A DNA stretch of 64,000 nt from Myxococcales bacterium UBA1203. GTDB lineage: Bacteria; Myxococcota; Myxococcia; Myxococcales; UBA5297. The translations under genes were made by a program, and so were the position numbers. Location: assembly GCA_002309695.1 (NCBI GenBank), contig DBXV01000026.1:10318-74317 (forward strand). The letters are read 5' to 3'. Positions 1-10,150 of the stretch are shown piece by piece (positions within the stretch are counted from its first letter, which is position 1; each line of letters begins with the position of its first letter). Below the pieces are notes generated by a model. The model saw nothing but the letters and a program-made list of their open reading frames with translations, did not search any database and was not told the DNA's origin.

Positions 1-912
1 GACGAGATCCACGAGGACGGCGGCACGATCCTCGGCTCGTCGCGCGGCGGCCAGCCCACCGACCAGATCGTCCGCCGCCTCGCGGACATGAACATCAACC
101 TGCTCTTCTGCATCGGCGGCGACGGCACGCTGCGCGGGGCCAATCAGATCGCCGGGGAAATCGCCCGCAGGCATCTGGCCATCAACGTGGTGGGCGTTCC
201 CAAAACCATCGACAATGACCTGAGCTTCGTTGGGCAGACGTTTGGCTTTGAGACGGCCGTTGCCGCCTGCCACGGCATCATCACGTCGGCGCACATGGAG
301 GCCAAAGGCGCCAGCAACGGCATCGGCCTGATAAAACTCATGGGGCGCGATTCCGGCTTTATCGCCGCTCACGCCTCGCTCTCCAATTCCGTGGTTAATT
401 ACTGCCTCGTCCCCGAAGTGGATTTCGACCTGGAGGGGTCCAACGGCCTTCTCGCGAAGCTGGAGAGGCGCCTCAAAGCCGGCAAGGGTCACGCGGTCAT
501 CGTGGTGGCCGAGGGCGCGGGGCAGAAATTCTTCAAGGGACTTCCCGAGGAAAAGGACGCGTCGGGCAACATCAAGAAGCACGACATCGGCGAACTGCTG
601 CGCGGGGCCATTCCCAAATATCTCGCGGAGCACGGCGTCGAGTGCAGCATCCGCTACTTCGACCCCAGCTACCTCATCCGCAGCGTTCCCACACGGGGCA
701 ACGACGCCATCTTCTGCTACCAGCTGGCCGAAAACGCCGTTCACGCCGCCATGGCGGGCAAGACGGACATGGTCATTGGCAAGTGGGGGACGCAGTTCGT
801 TCACGTTCCCATTCCGCTGGCCATCGCCAGCCGGCAGAAAATCAATCCGGAGGGTGCTCTGTGGCAGGCAGTGCTTTCCTCGACGCGTCAGGACAGGGAA
901 TTCAACGTCTGA
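1..912 (+). CDS. 6-phosphofructokinase, 3' part (5' end outside window)
   Basis: This is the C-terminal part (303 codons) of a phosphofructokinase, which phosphorylates fructose 6-phosphate in glycolysis. The frame is open from base 1, so the start lies outside the window. Visible motifs are GGDGT at fragment residues 39-43 and PKTIDND at 67-73, followed by the sugar-phosphate-binding half. In this family Gly after GGD, rather than the Asp of PPi enzymes, points to ATP as donor. The Lys in PKTIDND is seen in PPi enzymes but also in the long ATP-dependent 'X' clade of plants, trypanosomes and spirochetes. I therefore favour ATP dependence; the donor is inferred. A terminator-like hairpin follows the stop. 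Confidence 0.9.
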   Translation, partial: DEIHEDGGTILGSSRGGQPTDQIVRRLADMNINLLFCIGGDGTLRGANQIAGEIARRHLAINVVGVPKTIDNDLSFVGQTFGFETAVAACHGIITSAHMEAKGASNGIGLIKLMGRDSGFIAAHASLSNSVVNYCLVPEVDFDLEGSNGLLAKLERRLKAGKGHAVIVVAEGAGQKFFKGLPEEKDASGNIKKHDIGELLRGAIPKYLAEHGVECSIRYFDPSYLIRSVPTRGNDAIFCYQLAENAVHAAMAGKTDMVIGKWGTQFVHVPIPLAIASRQKINPEGALWQAVLSSTRQDREFNV

Positions 913-946
913 AGCGCTCTTTGTCCGCTCTGAAAGCCTGATCTCC

Positions 947-1000
947 CCCCCCGCCGTTGACACCCGAAGGAAATGTTCCCTAAGGCGGGCCGTTTTTTTT
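947..1000 (+). terminator. possible intrinsic terminator after phosphofructokinase gene
   Basis: CCCGCC (950-955) can pair with GGCGGG (984-989), and eight T residues follow at 993-1000. The loop is long at 28 bases, so this is a weak call. Confidence 0.4.
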
Positions 1001-1088
1001 CAAAACAATGCCATCCGGCATCGTTGTCCTCTGAATCACCTCTCACAGAAGTAAACGTCGGCATCTGTCCGACAGGAGAATGAACCAA

Positions 1089-3002
1089 ATGAAAATGAAT
1101 CCTCAGCTGAGCTTGCTGCTGGCCGCCGCGCTGGCCATGGGCGCCGCCGCCTGCGGTGACAGCAAAGAGAAGCCCTCCAAACTGGAATGCACGTCGAACG
1201 CGCAGTGCGCGGACAGGACGGACGGCAAGACAGAGTGCGACCTGATTCACAATGTCTGTGTGGAGCCCTCCGTCCAAGACCACTGCGACGCTGACGAAGA
1301 TTGCGCCGGCAGAACCGATGGCCGCACTAAGTGCGACACCACGCTGCACCTCTGCACGACCCCGTCCGGAAACACCTGCACGCCGGAAACACAGGAAACA
1401 GACTGCGCCTCGAAGCTCTGCGGTGAGGACGGCACCTGCAAGACGGTGAAGATGGTGAACTGCGACACGAACGTTCCCGAACACGCCATTGTCGCCAACG
1501 ATGCACTCAAGGTTGCCGTCAATTTCGACGGGACGAACTGGGAAGCTCCGGCCGTCTGCCCGTGGACCTGCGATACCAATGGTTATCAGTTGAATGAGGC
1601 TAAGACCGGCTGCGAGACGCTTCCCGGCTGCACCGAGGCAAACGCGGCAGAAAAGTGCCGCTCCAAAGTCTGTGGTGAGGACGGCACCTGCGCCACCACC
1701 AAACAGGACGTCTGCCTGGCTCTGAGCGCGGCCGAGCTCGCGGCCGTCAATGCCAGTGAGCAGGACGAAAGCGCGCAGGTGACCTGGACCTTCGTTGAAC
1801 ACAACGACGGCTCTTCGGAGTGGCTGCGCGACAAATGCCCCATTACGAAGTGCGTCGATGAGGACGCCTATGAAATCAATGAGGCCAAGGACGCCTGTAT
1901 TTCCCTCGCCGACATCTGTTCCGGCGACGAAGACTGCGCCGGCAACGGGGAGAAGACTTACTGCCACATTGAGCTCGGCGAGAGCAGTGGCACATGCATT
2001 AAGCCTGAGTGCAATACCAATGATGACTGCGCGGAGAGCCTCGTCGGACCTTTCTGTCATAATAAAAAGTGCACAAAAGAATGCTGGTTCGATTACGACT
2101 GCGCCAACAACAGCAATGGTCTGACCATGTGCGACAATGCCAACGGCACGGAAAGCACTTGGGAATGCAAAGAGCCTGAGTGCGAGCCTGAGGAATGCTC
2201 CGCGGACGGAGATTCCTACTGCAAAGATGGTCACTGGACCGAGTGCACCTCAGGATTGAAATGTGCGCTTACCGGCGGCGAAGGCATCCAGGGAACCTGC
2301 CAGGTGCCCCAGGGAGACAACTGCTCCCCCGCCTGTTCAGCTGATGAGTTCTGCCGCGACAACGGGGAAAGCCTGACCGAGGGCCGCTTCACCTGTGAAT
2401 ATAAAGCTGCACAGCTGACCAGTCCGACCATCCGTATTTCTCAGTTCTACTTCGGCGGTTTTGATAACTCGACGACTTCAACCTACCAGAACAGCTTCCT
2501 GGAGCTTTACAACTACGGCGACGCCGAAGTCGATCTGACCGGACTCGTTATCTATCAGGGGACCAAGAAGGGCGCATTCACCAAGCTGACAGTGGATTTC
2601 TCTTATGACTGCAACGGCGCCTGCAAGGTCGCCGCTAAGAGCTACTTCGTGCTGCGCAACAATTCCCCCAAGAATGTCACCAATGCTCTACCCGTCCCGA
2701 TGGATGCCAAATTCAACTGCAGCGCCGGTCTGGATAGCAGCCTCGCGCTGACCGTCGGCGAAGTGACCGACACAACCTGCAACGGCATCAAAGCAAAGGC
2801 TGTCGATTTGATTGGTATGGGCAGCGCCTTCTGCTCTGAAACCACCCCTGCTCAGGGAATTGCCACAGGTGTGGGTGAAAATAATGTCGTGACAGAAGGC
2901 AATCGCGGCACTCATTCCTATCAGCGGGATGAAAGCCTGACCGACACTGGCAATAATTATTATGATTTTATTGCCAAACCGGTTGTGCTGCATAAGCAAT
3001 AA
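1089..3002 (+). CDS. cysteine-rich lipoprotein with C-terminal lamin-tail-like domain
   Basis: A secreted lipoprotein of about 637 residues. The N-terminus is a lipoprotein signal ending in GAAAC, so it is probably lipidated and sent to the outer membrane. Residues 25-450 hold many short Cys-rich segments with C..D.DC..R.DG.. spacing, like the disulfide-rich repeats of myxobacterial surface proteins. The last 190 residues, with FLELYNYGDAEVDLTGLVIY, resemble a lamin-tail (LTD) beta-sandwich, common at the C-terminus of bacterial surface proteins. I chose the ATG at 1089 because AGGAG (1074-1078) is 10 bases away; the in-frame ATG at 1080 is only 1 base from it. A small hairpin (GTCGG 1057-1061 with CCGAC 1069-1073) touches the ribosome site. 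Ligand unknown. Confidence 0.8.
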   Translation: MKMNPQLSLLLAAALAMGAAACGDSKEKPSKLECTSNAQCADRTDGKTECDLIHNVCVEPSVQDHCDADEDCAGRTDGRTKCDTTLHLCTTPSGNTCTPETQETDCASKLCGEDGTCKTVKMVNCDTNVPEHAIVANDALKVAVNFDGTNWEAPAVCPWTCDTNGYQLNEAKTGCETLPGCTEANAAEKCRSKVCGEDGTCATTKQDVCLALSAAELAAVNASEQDESAQVTWTFVEHNDGSSEWLRDKCPITKCVDEDAYEINEAKDACISLADICSGDEDCAGNGEKTYCHIELGESSGTCIKPECNTNDDCAESLVGPFCHNKKCTKECWFDYDCANNSNGLTMCDNANGTESTWECKEPECEPEECSADGDSYCKDGHWTECTSGLKCALTGGEGIQGTCQVPQGDNCSPACSADEFCRDNGESLTEGRFTCEYKAAQLTSPTIRISQFYFGGFDNSTTSTYQNSFLELYNYGDAEVDLTGLVIYQGTKKGAFTKLTVDFSYDCNGACKVAAKSYFVLRNNSPKNVTNALPVPMDAKFNCSAGLDSSLALTVGEVTDTTCNGIKAKAVDLIGMGSAFCSETTPAQGIATGVGENNVVTEGNRGTHSYQRDESLTDTGNNYYDFIAKPVVLHKQ

Positions 3003-3031
3003 CTGAATCGGATTGATGCCGATTCCTATTC

Positions 3032-3075
3032 AAAAAAACCGCTCCCGAGAACATTCGGGGGCGGTTTTTATTTTT
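3032..3075 (+). terminator. intrinsic terminator
   Basis: CCGCTCCCGA (3039-3048) pairs with TCGGGGGCGG (3055-3064), with flanking A and T runs. It ends the lipoprotein transcript and separates it from the PqqD-like gene. Confidence 0.85.
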
Positions 3076-3181
3076 CATTCACCTGAAAATTTCTCCATAC
3101 ATCCCGGCACATTTCCCAAACGGGGGTCCCCGCTTTTACAGATTGCAATTCAAGGGTGAACCCCCAATATGGCCGGTTTTT

Positions 3182-3496
3182 ATGACTCCGCCCGTCCTCC
3201 GTCCCGAAAGTATTCCCGCGCCTTCTTCCGCAGCTGCCCGTGAAAATTTCGGAGGCCGGACGATGATTGCCACGCCTTCGGGCATGCTTGTTTCCTTTGG
3301 AGCCGATGCGGATGCCGAAAAGCCAAACGAGGTTTCCGAACGGGCTCTGGCCCTGGCAGACGGCAGCAGAAGTATCCGTGAAATCTCCGAGGCCATCTGT
3401 GCCGAATTTGATGTGACCCTCCCGGAGGCCGAGCGCGACCTCACAGCTTTCTTCAAGGCGCTGACGGATGTTGGCGCCTTTGAAATTTCTTCCTGA
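3182..3496 (+). CDS. PqqD-family (RRE-like) peptide-binding protein
   Basis: About 104 residues with the PqqD fold pattern: a beta-rich N-terminal half (MIATPSGMLVSFG), then helices around EVSERALALADGSRSI, REISEAICAEFDV and LPEAERDLTAFFKALTDVGA. PqqD-like domains are RiPP recognition elements (RREs) that hold the leader of a precursor peptide for modifying enzymes. No clear ribosome site is visible. ATG 3182 is preferred over an upstream TTG at 3143, and the conserved part begins near 3262. It is the first gene of a same-strand run that includes a small peptide, an HPr-kinase-like gene and an S26-type peptidase, which is the expected company for a leader-binding protein. Partner and product are inferred. 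Confidence 0.75.
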   Translation: MTPPVLRPESIPAPSSAAARENFGGRTMIATPSGMLVSFGADADAEKPNEVSERALALADGSRSIREISEAICAEFDVTLPEAERDLTAFFKALTDVGAFEISS

Positions 3497-3583
3497 GCGG
3501 CCCCGGTGCCCTCCAGATGCCCTAACCAGCTGTTTCAACGGCCCAATTCCGCGCCGTTCCCCTGACGAAAAGAGAAGCCAGCG

Positions 3584-6500
3584 ATGATGAATCGAACCTT
3601 CCGCTTCCTGTTCCCGCTGCTGTGCCTCCTGTCACTCTTCCTCGCACCGGGCTGCTCGCGCACCTCGCCCAGCGAGCCAGCCGTGCCCGCCGTCACCATC
3701 CAGAATCCGGCTGCCGGCGCTGCGCTGACCTGGGACGACGACGCGGACAAAAGCGCCGCCGGTTTTCAGCTGGCAGTCAAAGGCAGCGTCTCTGGCTTCG
3801 CCTCTCTGACAGGCGCCCAAGCTGTTCTCCAGGTCGATGAAGACGGCACTTCTGTCGATGCAACGCTGGACGGCACCGCCTTTTCATTCGCGCCCATCAC
3901 GCTGGCGGAGGGCTTCCATTCGCTGAAAGTCACGGTGTCCACCGACAAGGAAGCGGTCTCAGCTCAGGCAGGCGTAAAAATCCCCGACCTGCCAATTGGC
4001 GACATGCCGGCGGTGACCATCACTTCGCCGGCAGACCTGCACCGCTACACCATGACCGAGGATGCCGACGTTGCCGCCGATGGCTTCCAGATGTCCGTGA
4101 CCGGCATCGTGGAAAATCTGGGAACCGCCGACAGCAAGCCGACGCTGACTTTCCTTATCGACGGTGCCGCTCCTGCGGAAGCGCCGGAGTTTTCGCTGGA
4201 AGCCCGTGGGGAAAATGCTGCGGAAGAGCATCTTGAGCTGCGGATTCCTTCACTCACCCTGCCGGACGGCCTTCATTCGCTGCGCATCGAGGCCTCACAG
4301 GGAGACAAAACCGCGTTTGCCCTCGTTCACTTCATTATCCCCTCCGCCGATGACCCATCCTTCGGCATCGCCGTCAGCGCCCCCGCCCATGAGACAGAAT
4401 TTAACGAGGCGGATGACATGAACGACGCGGTCGTCGGCTTCCAGACGGACATCCGCGGGAAGCTCGTCGGCTTCACGGATGCCGCGGCGCTGACGCTGTC
4501 CCGCAACGGACTCGACATGGCGGATGTTCCTGAAATCGCGGCGGACGGAACTTTCATCTTCCACGAGGTCACGCTTCCGGCGGGCCGTCAGGTGCTTGGG
4601 CTCAAGACCGAACAAATCATTGCAGAACGGCTGATGAGCCGGAGCACATTCGTCGTCGTTACGGTTCCCTCCTCAGCAGGCAGCATCCAGGCAGAAATCT
4701 CTGCTCCTCAGGACGCCAGCATCCTCCAATGGAAAAACGACCTGGATGAGACTGCGGAGGGCTTCCAGCTCAACATCAGCGGAACCGTCCGCGTCCGGGG
4801 CGAGGGACAGCCCGCTTTGTCGCTCCAGATTGACGGCATTGCGACGGACTACGCGGCCGAGATGACGCTCCGAATGGACGACGACGCGGATGAGAGCGGG
4901 ATGTCAACGTGGGACTACTCGTTCCTGAGCGTGACCATTGGGGAGGGCATCCACAGCTTCACGGTGCTCGCTTCTCAGGAAAACGGCGCTTCCGCTCTGG
5001 CCATCGTCTCCGCCGCGCTGCCTGCCATGACTCCCGAGGCGCCCACCGCGTCCATCACCTCGCCCGCCGAAGGCGCCGCCATTCCGGTGTCCGGCACCGA
5101 GGGGCGCATCAGCGTTCATGGCGACTTTACGGGAGAGCCCACCTCCATCGTCCTCTACGTGGACGGGAAGCCTCTGGATGCCCTGCCGAACATCGACGAC
5201 GGCACATTTACTTTCAGCGGCATCGACCTGACGGCGGGCAGCCATTCGCTCCAGGTTCAGGTGTCCAACGGGACCTACGCGGGCATCTCGCCGGTGGTGA
5301 CCGTTCATCTGGCCAATTTCAGCGTCCGCATCGCCTGGCCCGCCGACGGGGAGACTCTTTTCCTCGGCAATGACGGCCAGCTGTCCCTGTCTCTCCTGGG
5401 CAGCGTTCAGGGATGCAGCCAGTGCACGGGAACCATCAAGGCCTTCTGGCAGCTCGACGGCAACGATGACGGCGCTGAAGCGCACCCGCTGACTCTCGAT
5501 GAGGCAGGAACATTCCGGGAGAACATCACCTTTTCCCACGCAGACAACCTCACCATCTCTGTGCGCGCCGAGCAGGCTATCTCCGACACTGAATTGGACG
5601 GCGAGGCCTCTGAGCCAAGCCCCGCGTTTCAAAGTGAAGCCGCCGTTTCCTTCACCGTCCGGGACAGCAGCGAGAAGCCGCCTGAGACCATCACCATCCT
5701 CTCGCCGGCCGACAACAGCGTTCTGTCCTGGCGCGATGACGCGGACCTCTCCAGCGACTCTCTCGAAATTTCCGTCACCGCGGCCCTTGAGGGCTTCCAG
5801 CTGGATGACGCCGTCTTCGACGTGTTCGTGGACAGCCAGCTGGCAGCCTCCACTTCAGACCGTACCTGTTCGCTGACCACCTCGGGCACCGTCGTCACCG
5901 GGCTGTCCTGTCCATTGGTCACTCTCGAAGGCAGCGGCTTCCACGTTCTGCGCGTCGTTGCCGAGCGCCAGGTCGGCCCCTCCATCAGCGCTCATGCCGT
6001 CGTCTATGTCTCCGACGAGGAAGTTCCGCATCCCCCCAGCACGGCGCTCCTCGCGCTGACTGCGCCCGCGAACGGCACATTCCTCGTCTGGAAAGATGAC
6101 ACATCCATCGTCGATGGCTTCCAGGCCGACGTGAAATGCAGGTTCTCCGGATTCAGCGCCGACGCGGCGTTCACGCTTCTCGTCGATGGCACTGAGCAGG
6201 CCGGCGCTCTGGCCGAGATTTCCGGCAACGTCGTCACCTTCCGGAACGTGACGCTTTCCACGGGCAGCCGCCGCATCACTGTCCACGGCGTCGAAACCGC
6301 GGGTGAAAAGCTCCTGGCGGCTACGGATACGAGCATCGTCACCGTCCCCGAGCCCCCGTCCATTCAGGTCAGCGCCGAGCACAGCGACGAGACGCGCAGC
6401 TTTGTCGTCACCGCCGGCTCCGCCAATTTCGGCGAGAATGCCGCCTACACGCTGACCGCGTATGCCGAAGGACAATCCGCCCTTGAAAAAACGGGACTGA

Positions 6501-9500
6501 CCGCGGGCGAACTGACCAAGGGCATCAGCATCGATGACAGGGAGCTGCCGCTCAGCGGCGAGTGCAGCAGCGTCTTCTTTGTCGTTACCGGCACGGAAGG
6601 ACTTGCCCACGCCTCGGGAATTTCACAGCTCCTCAGCGTTGGCAGCGGCTGCGGCCCCAATCCTCCCCCGACCAGCGCTTTCGTCATCACCTCGCCGGCC
6701 AATGGTCAGGTCATTCCCGTGGAAGGGCAGAGCAGCGCCATCGTGTCCGTCACGGGCTTTATCGTCAGCAGCAGCGCCGGCCGGCTCCAGAGGCCCATCA
6801 TGGGCGGCATCGACTGCGATACCGACGCCAGCGCTCAGACGTTCTCCTGCACCGGGGACTTCCCCGTCGGCGAAAATGAAGCCGTCGTCACCACCGAATC
6901 AGGAACGCCTCGGGCCAGCGTCACCTTCACCGTCAGCAACACGAGCGGCTGCCCTGTCACCCTCCATGAAACGGGCATTCAGACGGATGAGGAAGGGCGG
7001 CTGATCTTCAACCGCAACACCAGCGGCCTGACGCTGACCAACGACGCTTCAGGAATCAAAGGCGCCTTTACGTTCACCGGGAGCACCCCGCCCGAATGTG
7101 CCGGCGGCAAAGTGACCGTCCTGAAAAAGACGACCGGCGGCGGCTACGTGGGCGAGACCAGAATCATCAACATTCAGAGCGATGGGACGTTCTCCTACCG
7201 TCTGAACATGCTGGACGGCGAATCGGATGCATCCGTCACGTTCTCGGCGGAAAAACCGGGCTTCGCCGCAGCGTCAGGAGCCCAGCTTGCCTACTCGGCG
7301 GATTTCACCGTTCCCGTGCTGGTCATCGGTGAAGACGACACCTTCGTTCCCGGCAGCACCGAGACGTCGAACGTCTATCACGCCCAGGACTTCCGCGAAG
7401 GCATCAGGGCAGCCGTCGTTCCGCTCGACAATGGCGAGGGCGTTCAGGGCAGCATCGACGTCACGTTCACCATCCGCGGGCTCTCAGTCGATCCCTATTC
7501 TCTCGACACGCTGACCATCAGCTACGACGGCGCCAGCACGCCTCTCCTCGAAGAAAGCCTGCAGCCTCAAAATCAGCAGGCCGGCGGCGAGGAGAGCTTC
7601 AAGCGCACCATTCTGATTCCCGAAGGCGACTGGCAGCTGACCTTCACCATCACCGATCAGTCCGGGAACACCTCGTCGAATACGTTCCCCGTGCATGTGG
7701 ACCTGGGCTGCAGCGTGCAGATGAATTCGCCCAGCGCGGGCGGCATGGCGCTGCTCGCTGCTCCGGCGAACGAGGCCGCCCTGCTGCAGATCAGCGGGAC
7801 ATCCTCCTGCGGCAACGTTGTCTATCAGACCTCAACAACGGCCGACGAATCCGAGAACCCCTGTCAGGCTTCCGACCGCAGCGGCCGCTTCACCTGCGAG
7901 CTCAAACTCATTGTGGATGCGCTGGTCACCCTCCACGCGCCCAATGGCAGCACCCAGAGCGCGGACGTCCGGCTCATCCAGAATGACGCGGAAATCACTG
8001 TCGCCAGTCCCTCCCTGGACGAGAGCAGCAGCGTCATCGTCGTCTCCGCCCAAAACATCCATTGTCCGGCCGGGGCCTGCCAGAGCGGCTATGCCGTCGA
8101 TACCGATGCGGACGATGAGACGGGCAGTTTCACGCTGGCGGCCAAAGCGGACATCGACCACAGCTACGACCTGAGTTGCGAGCTTCTGCTCGACGATGCG
8201 GATTCTGGGATTCCCTGCGTCATCTCGGAAGGCGTCGTCAGCCAGAACGTCACCCTGCCCCAGGGCACCAGAGGCGTGCTGACGCTGAAAATCACCGGAG
8301 AAAAGCCTTCGGTGGGCACAGGCGGCGAGGCCATCACCGCCGTATGGCAGACCTCCCTGGGCGTCACCATCGCCTCGCGCGCACTGAGTGCGCCAGTCTT
8401 CCGGATTCCCGAGAGCGACATCGCGGATTGTCTCGAAAACGGAAACGTCACCTGCATCCGCAACAGGCATCAGGGAATTCTGGACGTCTGGCTGAACGCG
8501 CCCGCCGAGGGCCTGACGCGCAGCCGCGGCTACGTCACAGGAACGAAAGTCTCCCTGAGCAGCGCCGGCGACAACACAGAGGCCTTCACCGCCGAAACCT
8601 TCAAGGAAGGCACCCTGATGACCTGGTTCACCACCGCCTCTCTGGGTGACGGCACCGAAATGCAGCGTCTGGAAGTGACGCCCATGAACCTGATTCATCT
8701 GGGCGCCAGGGACACGGACGCCTATGGAAATCAGTCCGAGGTCGCCATCCTCAAGAACGTCAACATGTTCTGGAATCACGCGAAGGTGACGTTCAGCGAG
8801 GTGAAGACGGAGGCCCTGCAGGAAATCGGCGAAGGCGCAGGTTTCGCCTTCGGCAGACTGTCCGCCGTGGGAGACATCAATGGCGACGGCATCGACGACG
8901 CTGTGGTGACCGGCGGTGACTACAACGTCGCTGGGAAGAAGGGACTGCTGACTGTCTTCTATGGCTCGAAGAAGAGCGGCCTCGCTGCCGTCAACAGCGA
9001 CTCCCGCGACACCGCCCTCGTCAGCAATCTCTCCGTCATCGACATCAACCACGACGGCTTCGAGGACGTCATCACAGTCGTGTACGACTCCCCGACCTAC
9101 TCGTATCCCGCCAAAATTTACCTCGGCTCCGCCTCCGGACTCTCCCGGGATGGGCTGGATGTCGGCAGACAGTATGAATTCTGGGGAATCAATCCCGGCT
9201 TCGTGAATGCCCGCCCTGTCGAAGACATGGACGGCGACGGCTTCCGCGATGTGGCGTTCGTGGAATCGCGCACCGGCATCAACAATCCTGACTTCGATCC
9301 AGTTCAGTCGGACGTCTTCGTGGTCCTGACCGGCACGGAATTCGAGAAAGCGCTGCGGCAGGAAGGCTCCAACCTCTCCACGATGGCCGCCTGGCAGATC
9401 AACGGCGTCGAAACTGAATCGCTTGGGCTCGGAACAGACCTCGCCGTCTGGAACATCTTTGCCATTCCTGATGGAGCCAACGGTCAGGGCCTCCTAGTGG

Positions 9501-10150
9501 GAGCTCCCGGCGCAAGGAAGGCCTATTTCTTCAGCCACAAGACGCTGGAAGCCAGCTGCACTGTGGCCGCCGGCGGCTGCGAGGCGAAGGATGCCGCGGA
9601 CCAAATCATCAGCGCGCCCGAGGGCCATGACGGCAGCGGCTTTGGCCGCACCATCGCTGTTCTGGACGGCAACAATGACGGCCTGTCGGACATTTTCTTT
9701 GGAATGCCGCTCCTCAATGCCTCCGCCACAGCCAATCAGGACAACAGCATCCATGTGTCCTGGGCAGCCAGCAGCGAGGACGGCATCACCTTCAGCGAGC
9801 CGAACCAATTCAACGTTCAGCGGGAAGCGCTGACGAAGAACTTCTTCGCCAAGCACATTCTGGCGGCCAATCTTCTGGGTGACGGCTACACGTCGCTCAT
9901 CGCCAGCACCAACTCCACGGTCAAAAATCGCAGCTACATCTACTGGAACAGCGCCGCCGCCGGGCTCAGTCACGACTACGGCTCCATCATCGAAGGGCCG
10001 ACGACCTTCGGCGCCACCATCGAAACCGGCGACTTCAACGGCGACGGCCGCCTCGACATCCTTTTTGGGGCGCCTAACGTCGCAAATAACGCATCGACCA
10101 CTCCCGATCCCAGCGCCGATTCCAACGGAGAGTTCCATGTCTATTACTGA
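3584..10150 (+). CDS. giant lipoprotein with repeated Ig-like domains and C-terminal FG-GAP repeats
   Basis: A 2188-residue surface protein. The signal peptide ends at a lipobox (LAPGC), predicting a lipid anchor. Residues 40-1250 carry about seven beta-sandwich-like units that share a start such as SPAD..LxWxDDxD, then GFQ and a later GF, spaced about 120-150 residues apart. Units are visible near 3690, 4010, 4360, 4690, 5690 and 6050. The last 450 residues contain FG-GAP/VCBS calcium-binding blades: DINGDGIDD, DINHDGFED, DMDGDGFRD, DGNNDGLSD and DFNGDGRLD, as in integrin-alpha-like propellers. Adhesion or binding is likely but the ligand is unknown. The gene begins 87 bases after the PqqD-like gene, and its 3' end overlaps the small peptide gene by 14 bases. 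ATG 3587 is an alternative start. Confidence 0.85.
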   Translation: MMNRTFRFLFPLLCLLSLFLAPGCSRTSPSEPAVPAVTIQNPAAGAALTWDDDADKSAAGFQLAVKGSVSGFASLTGAQAVLQVDEDGTSVDATLDGTAFSFAPITLAEGFHSLKVTVSTDKEAVSAQAGVKIPDLPIGDMPAVTITSPADLHRYTMTEDADVAADGFQMSVTGIVENLGTADSKPTLTFLIDGAAPAEAPEFSLEARGENAAEEHLELRIPSLTLPDGLHSLRIEASQGDKTAFALVHFIIPSADDPSFGIAVSAPAHETEFNEADDMNDAVVGFQTDIRGKLVGFTDAAALTLSRNGLDMADVPEIAADGTFIFHEVTLPAGRQVLGLKTEQIIAERLMSRSTFVVVTVPSSAGSIQAEISAPQDASILQWKNDLDETAEGFQLNISGTVRVRGEGQPALSLQIDGIATDYAAEMTLRMDDDADESGMSTWDYSFLSVTIGEGIHSFTVLASQENGASALAIVSAALPAMTPEAPTASITSPAEGAAIPVSGTEGRISVHGDFTGEPTSIVLYVDGKPLDALPNIDDGTFTFSGIDLTAGSHSLQVQVSNGTYAGISPVVTVHLANFSVRIAWPADGETLFLGNDGQLSLSLLGSVQGCSQCTGTIKAFWQLDGNDDGAEAHPLTLDEAGTFRENITFSHADNLTISVRAEQAISDTELDGEASEPSPAFQSEAAVSFTVRDSSEKPPETITILSPADNSVLSWRDDADLSSDSLEISVTAALEGFQLDDAVFDVFVDSQLAASTSDRTCSLTTSGTVVTGLSCPLVTLEGSGFHVLRVVAERQVGPSISAHAVVYVSDEEVPHPPSTALLALTAPANGTFLVWKDDTSIVDGFQADVKCRFSGFSADAAFTLLVDGTEQAGALAEISGNVVTFRNVTLSTGSRRITVHGVETAGEKLLAATDTSIVTVPEPPSIQVSAEHSDETRSFVVTAGSANFGENAAYTLTAYAEGQSALEKTGLTAGELTKGISIDDRELPLSGECSSVFFVVTGTEGLAHASGISQLLSVGSGCGPNPPPTSAFVITSPANGQVIPVEGQSSAIVSVTGFIVSSSAGRLQRPIMGGIDCDTDASAQTFSCTGDFPVGENEAVVTTESGTPRASVTFTVSNTSGCPVTLHETGIQTDEEGRLIFNRNTSGLTLTNDASGIKGAFTFTGSTPPECAGGKVTVLKKTTGGGYVGETRIINIQSDGTFSYRLNMLDGESDASVTFSAEKPGFAAASGAQLAYSADFTVPVLVIGEDDTFVPGSTETSNVYHAQDFREGIRAAVVPLDNGEGVQGSIDVTFTIRGLSVDPYSLDTLTISYDGASTPLLEESLQPQNQQAGGEESFKRTILIPEGDWQLTFTITDQSGNTSSNTFPVHVDLGCSVQMNSPSAGGMALLAAPANEAALLQISGTSSCGNVVYQTSTTADESENPCQASDRSGRFTCELKLIVDALVTLHAPNGSTQSADVRLIQNDAEITVASPSLDESSSVIVVSAQNIHCPAGACQSGYAVDTDADDETGSFTLAAKADIDHSYDLSCELLLDDADSGIPCVISEGVVSQNVTLPQGTRGVLTLKITGEKPSVGTGGEAITAVWQTSLGVTIASRALSAPVFRIPESDIADCLENGNVTCIRNRHQGILDVWLNAPAEGLTRSRGYVTGTKVSLSSAGDNTEAFTAETFKEGTLMTWFTTASLGDGTEMQRLEVTPMNLIHLGARDTDAYGNQSEVAILKNVNMFWNHAKVTFSEVKTEALQEIGEGAGFAFGRLSAVGDINGDGIDDAVVTGGDYNVAGKKGLLTVFYGSKKSGLAAVNSDSRDTALVSNLSVIDINHDGFEDVITVVYDSPTYSYPAKIYLGSASGLSRDGLDVGRQYEFWGINPGFVNARPVEDMDGDGFRDVAFVESRTGINNPDFDPVQSDVFVVLTGTEFEKALRQEGSNLSTMAAWQINGVETESLGLGTDLAVWNIFAIPDGANGQGLLVGAPGARKAYFFSHKTLEASCTVAAGGCEAKDAADQIISAPEGHDGSGFGRTIAVLDGNNDGLSDIFFGMPLLNASATANQDNSIHVSWAASSEDGITFSEPNQFNVQREALTKNFFAKHILAANLLGDGYTSLIASTNSTVKNRSYIYWNSAAAGLSHDYGSIIEGPTTFGATIETGDFNGDGRLDILFGAPNVANNASTTPDPSADSNGEFHVYY

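Noticed and set aside
888..2234. 448-residue - strand frame opposite the first lipoprotein
   Set aside because: Shadow frame; the + strand has signal peptide, ribosome site, Cys-repeat pattern and terminator.
7832..9052. 406-residue - strand frame inside the giant lipoprotein gene
   Set aside because: No recognisable domain; the + strand FG-GAP calcium motifs prove the coding strand.
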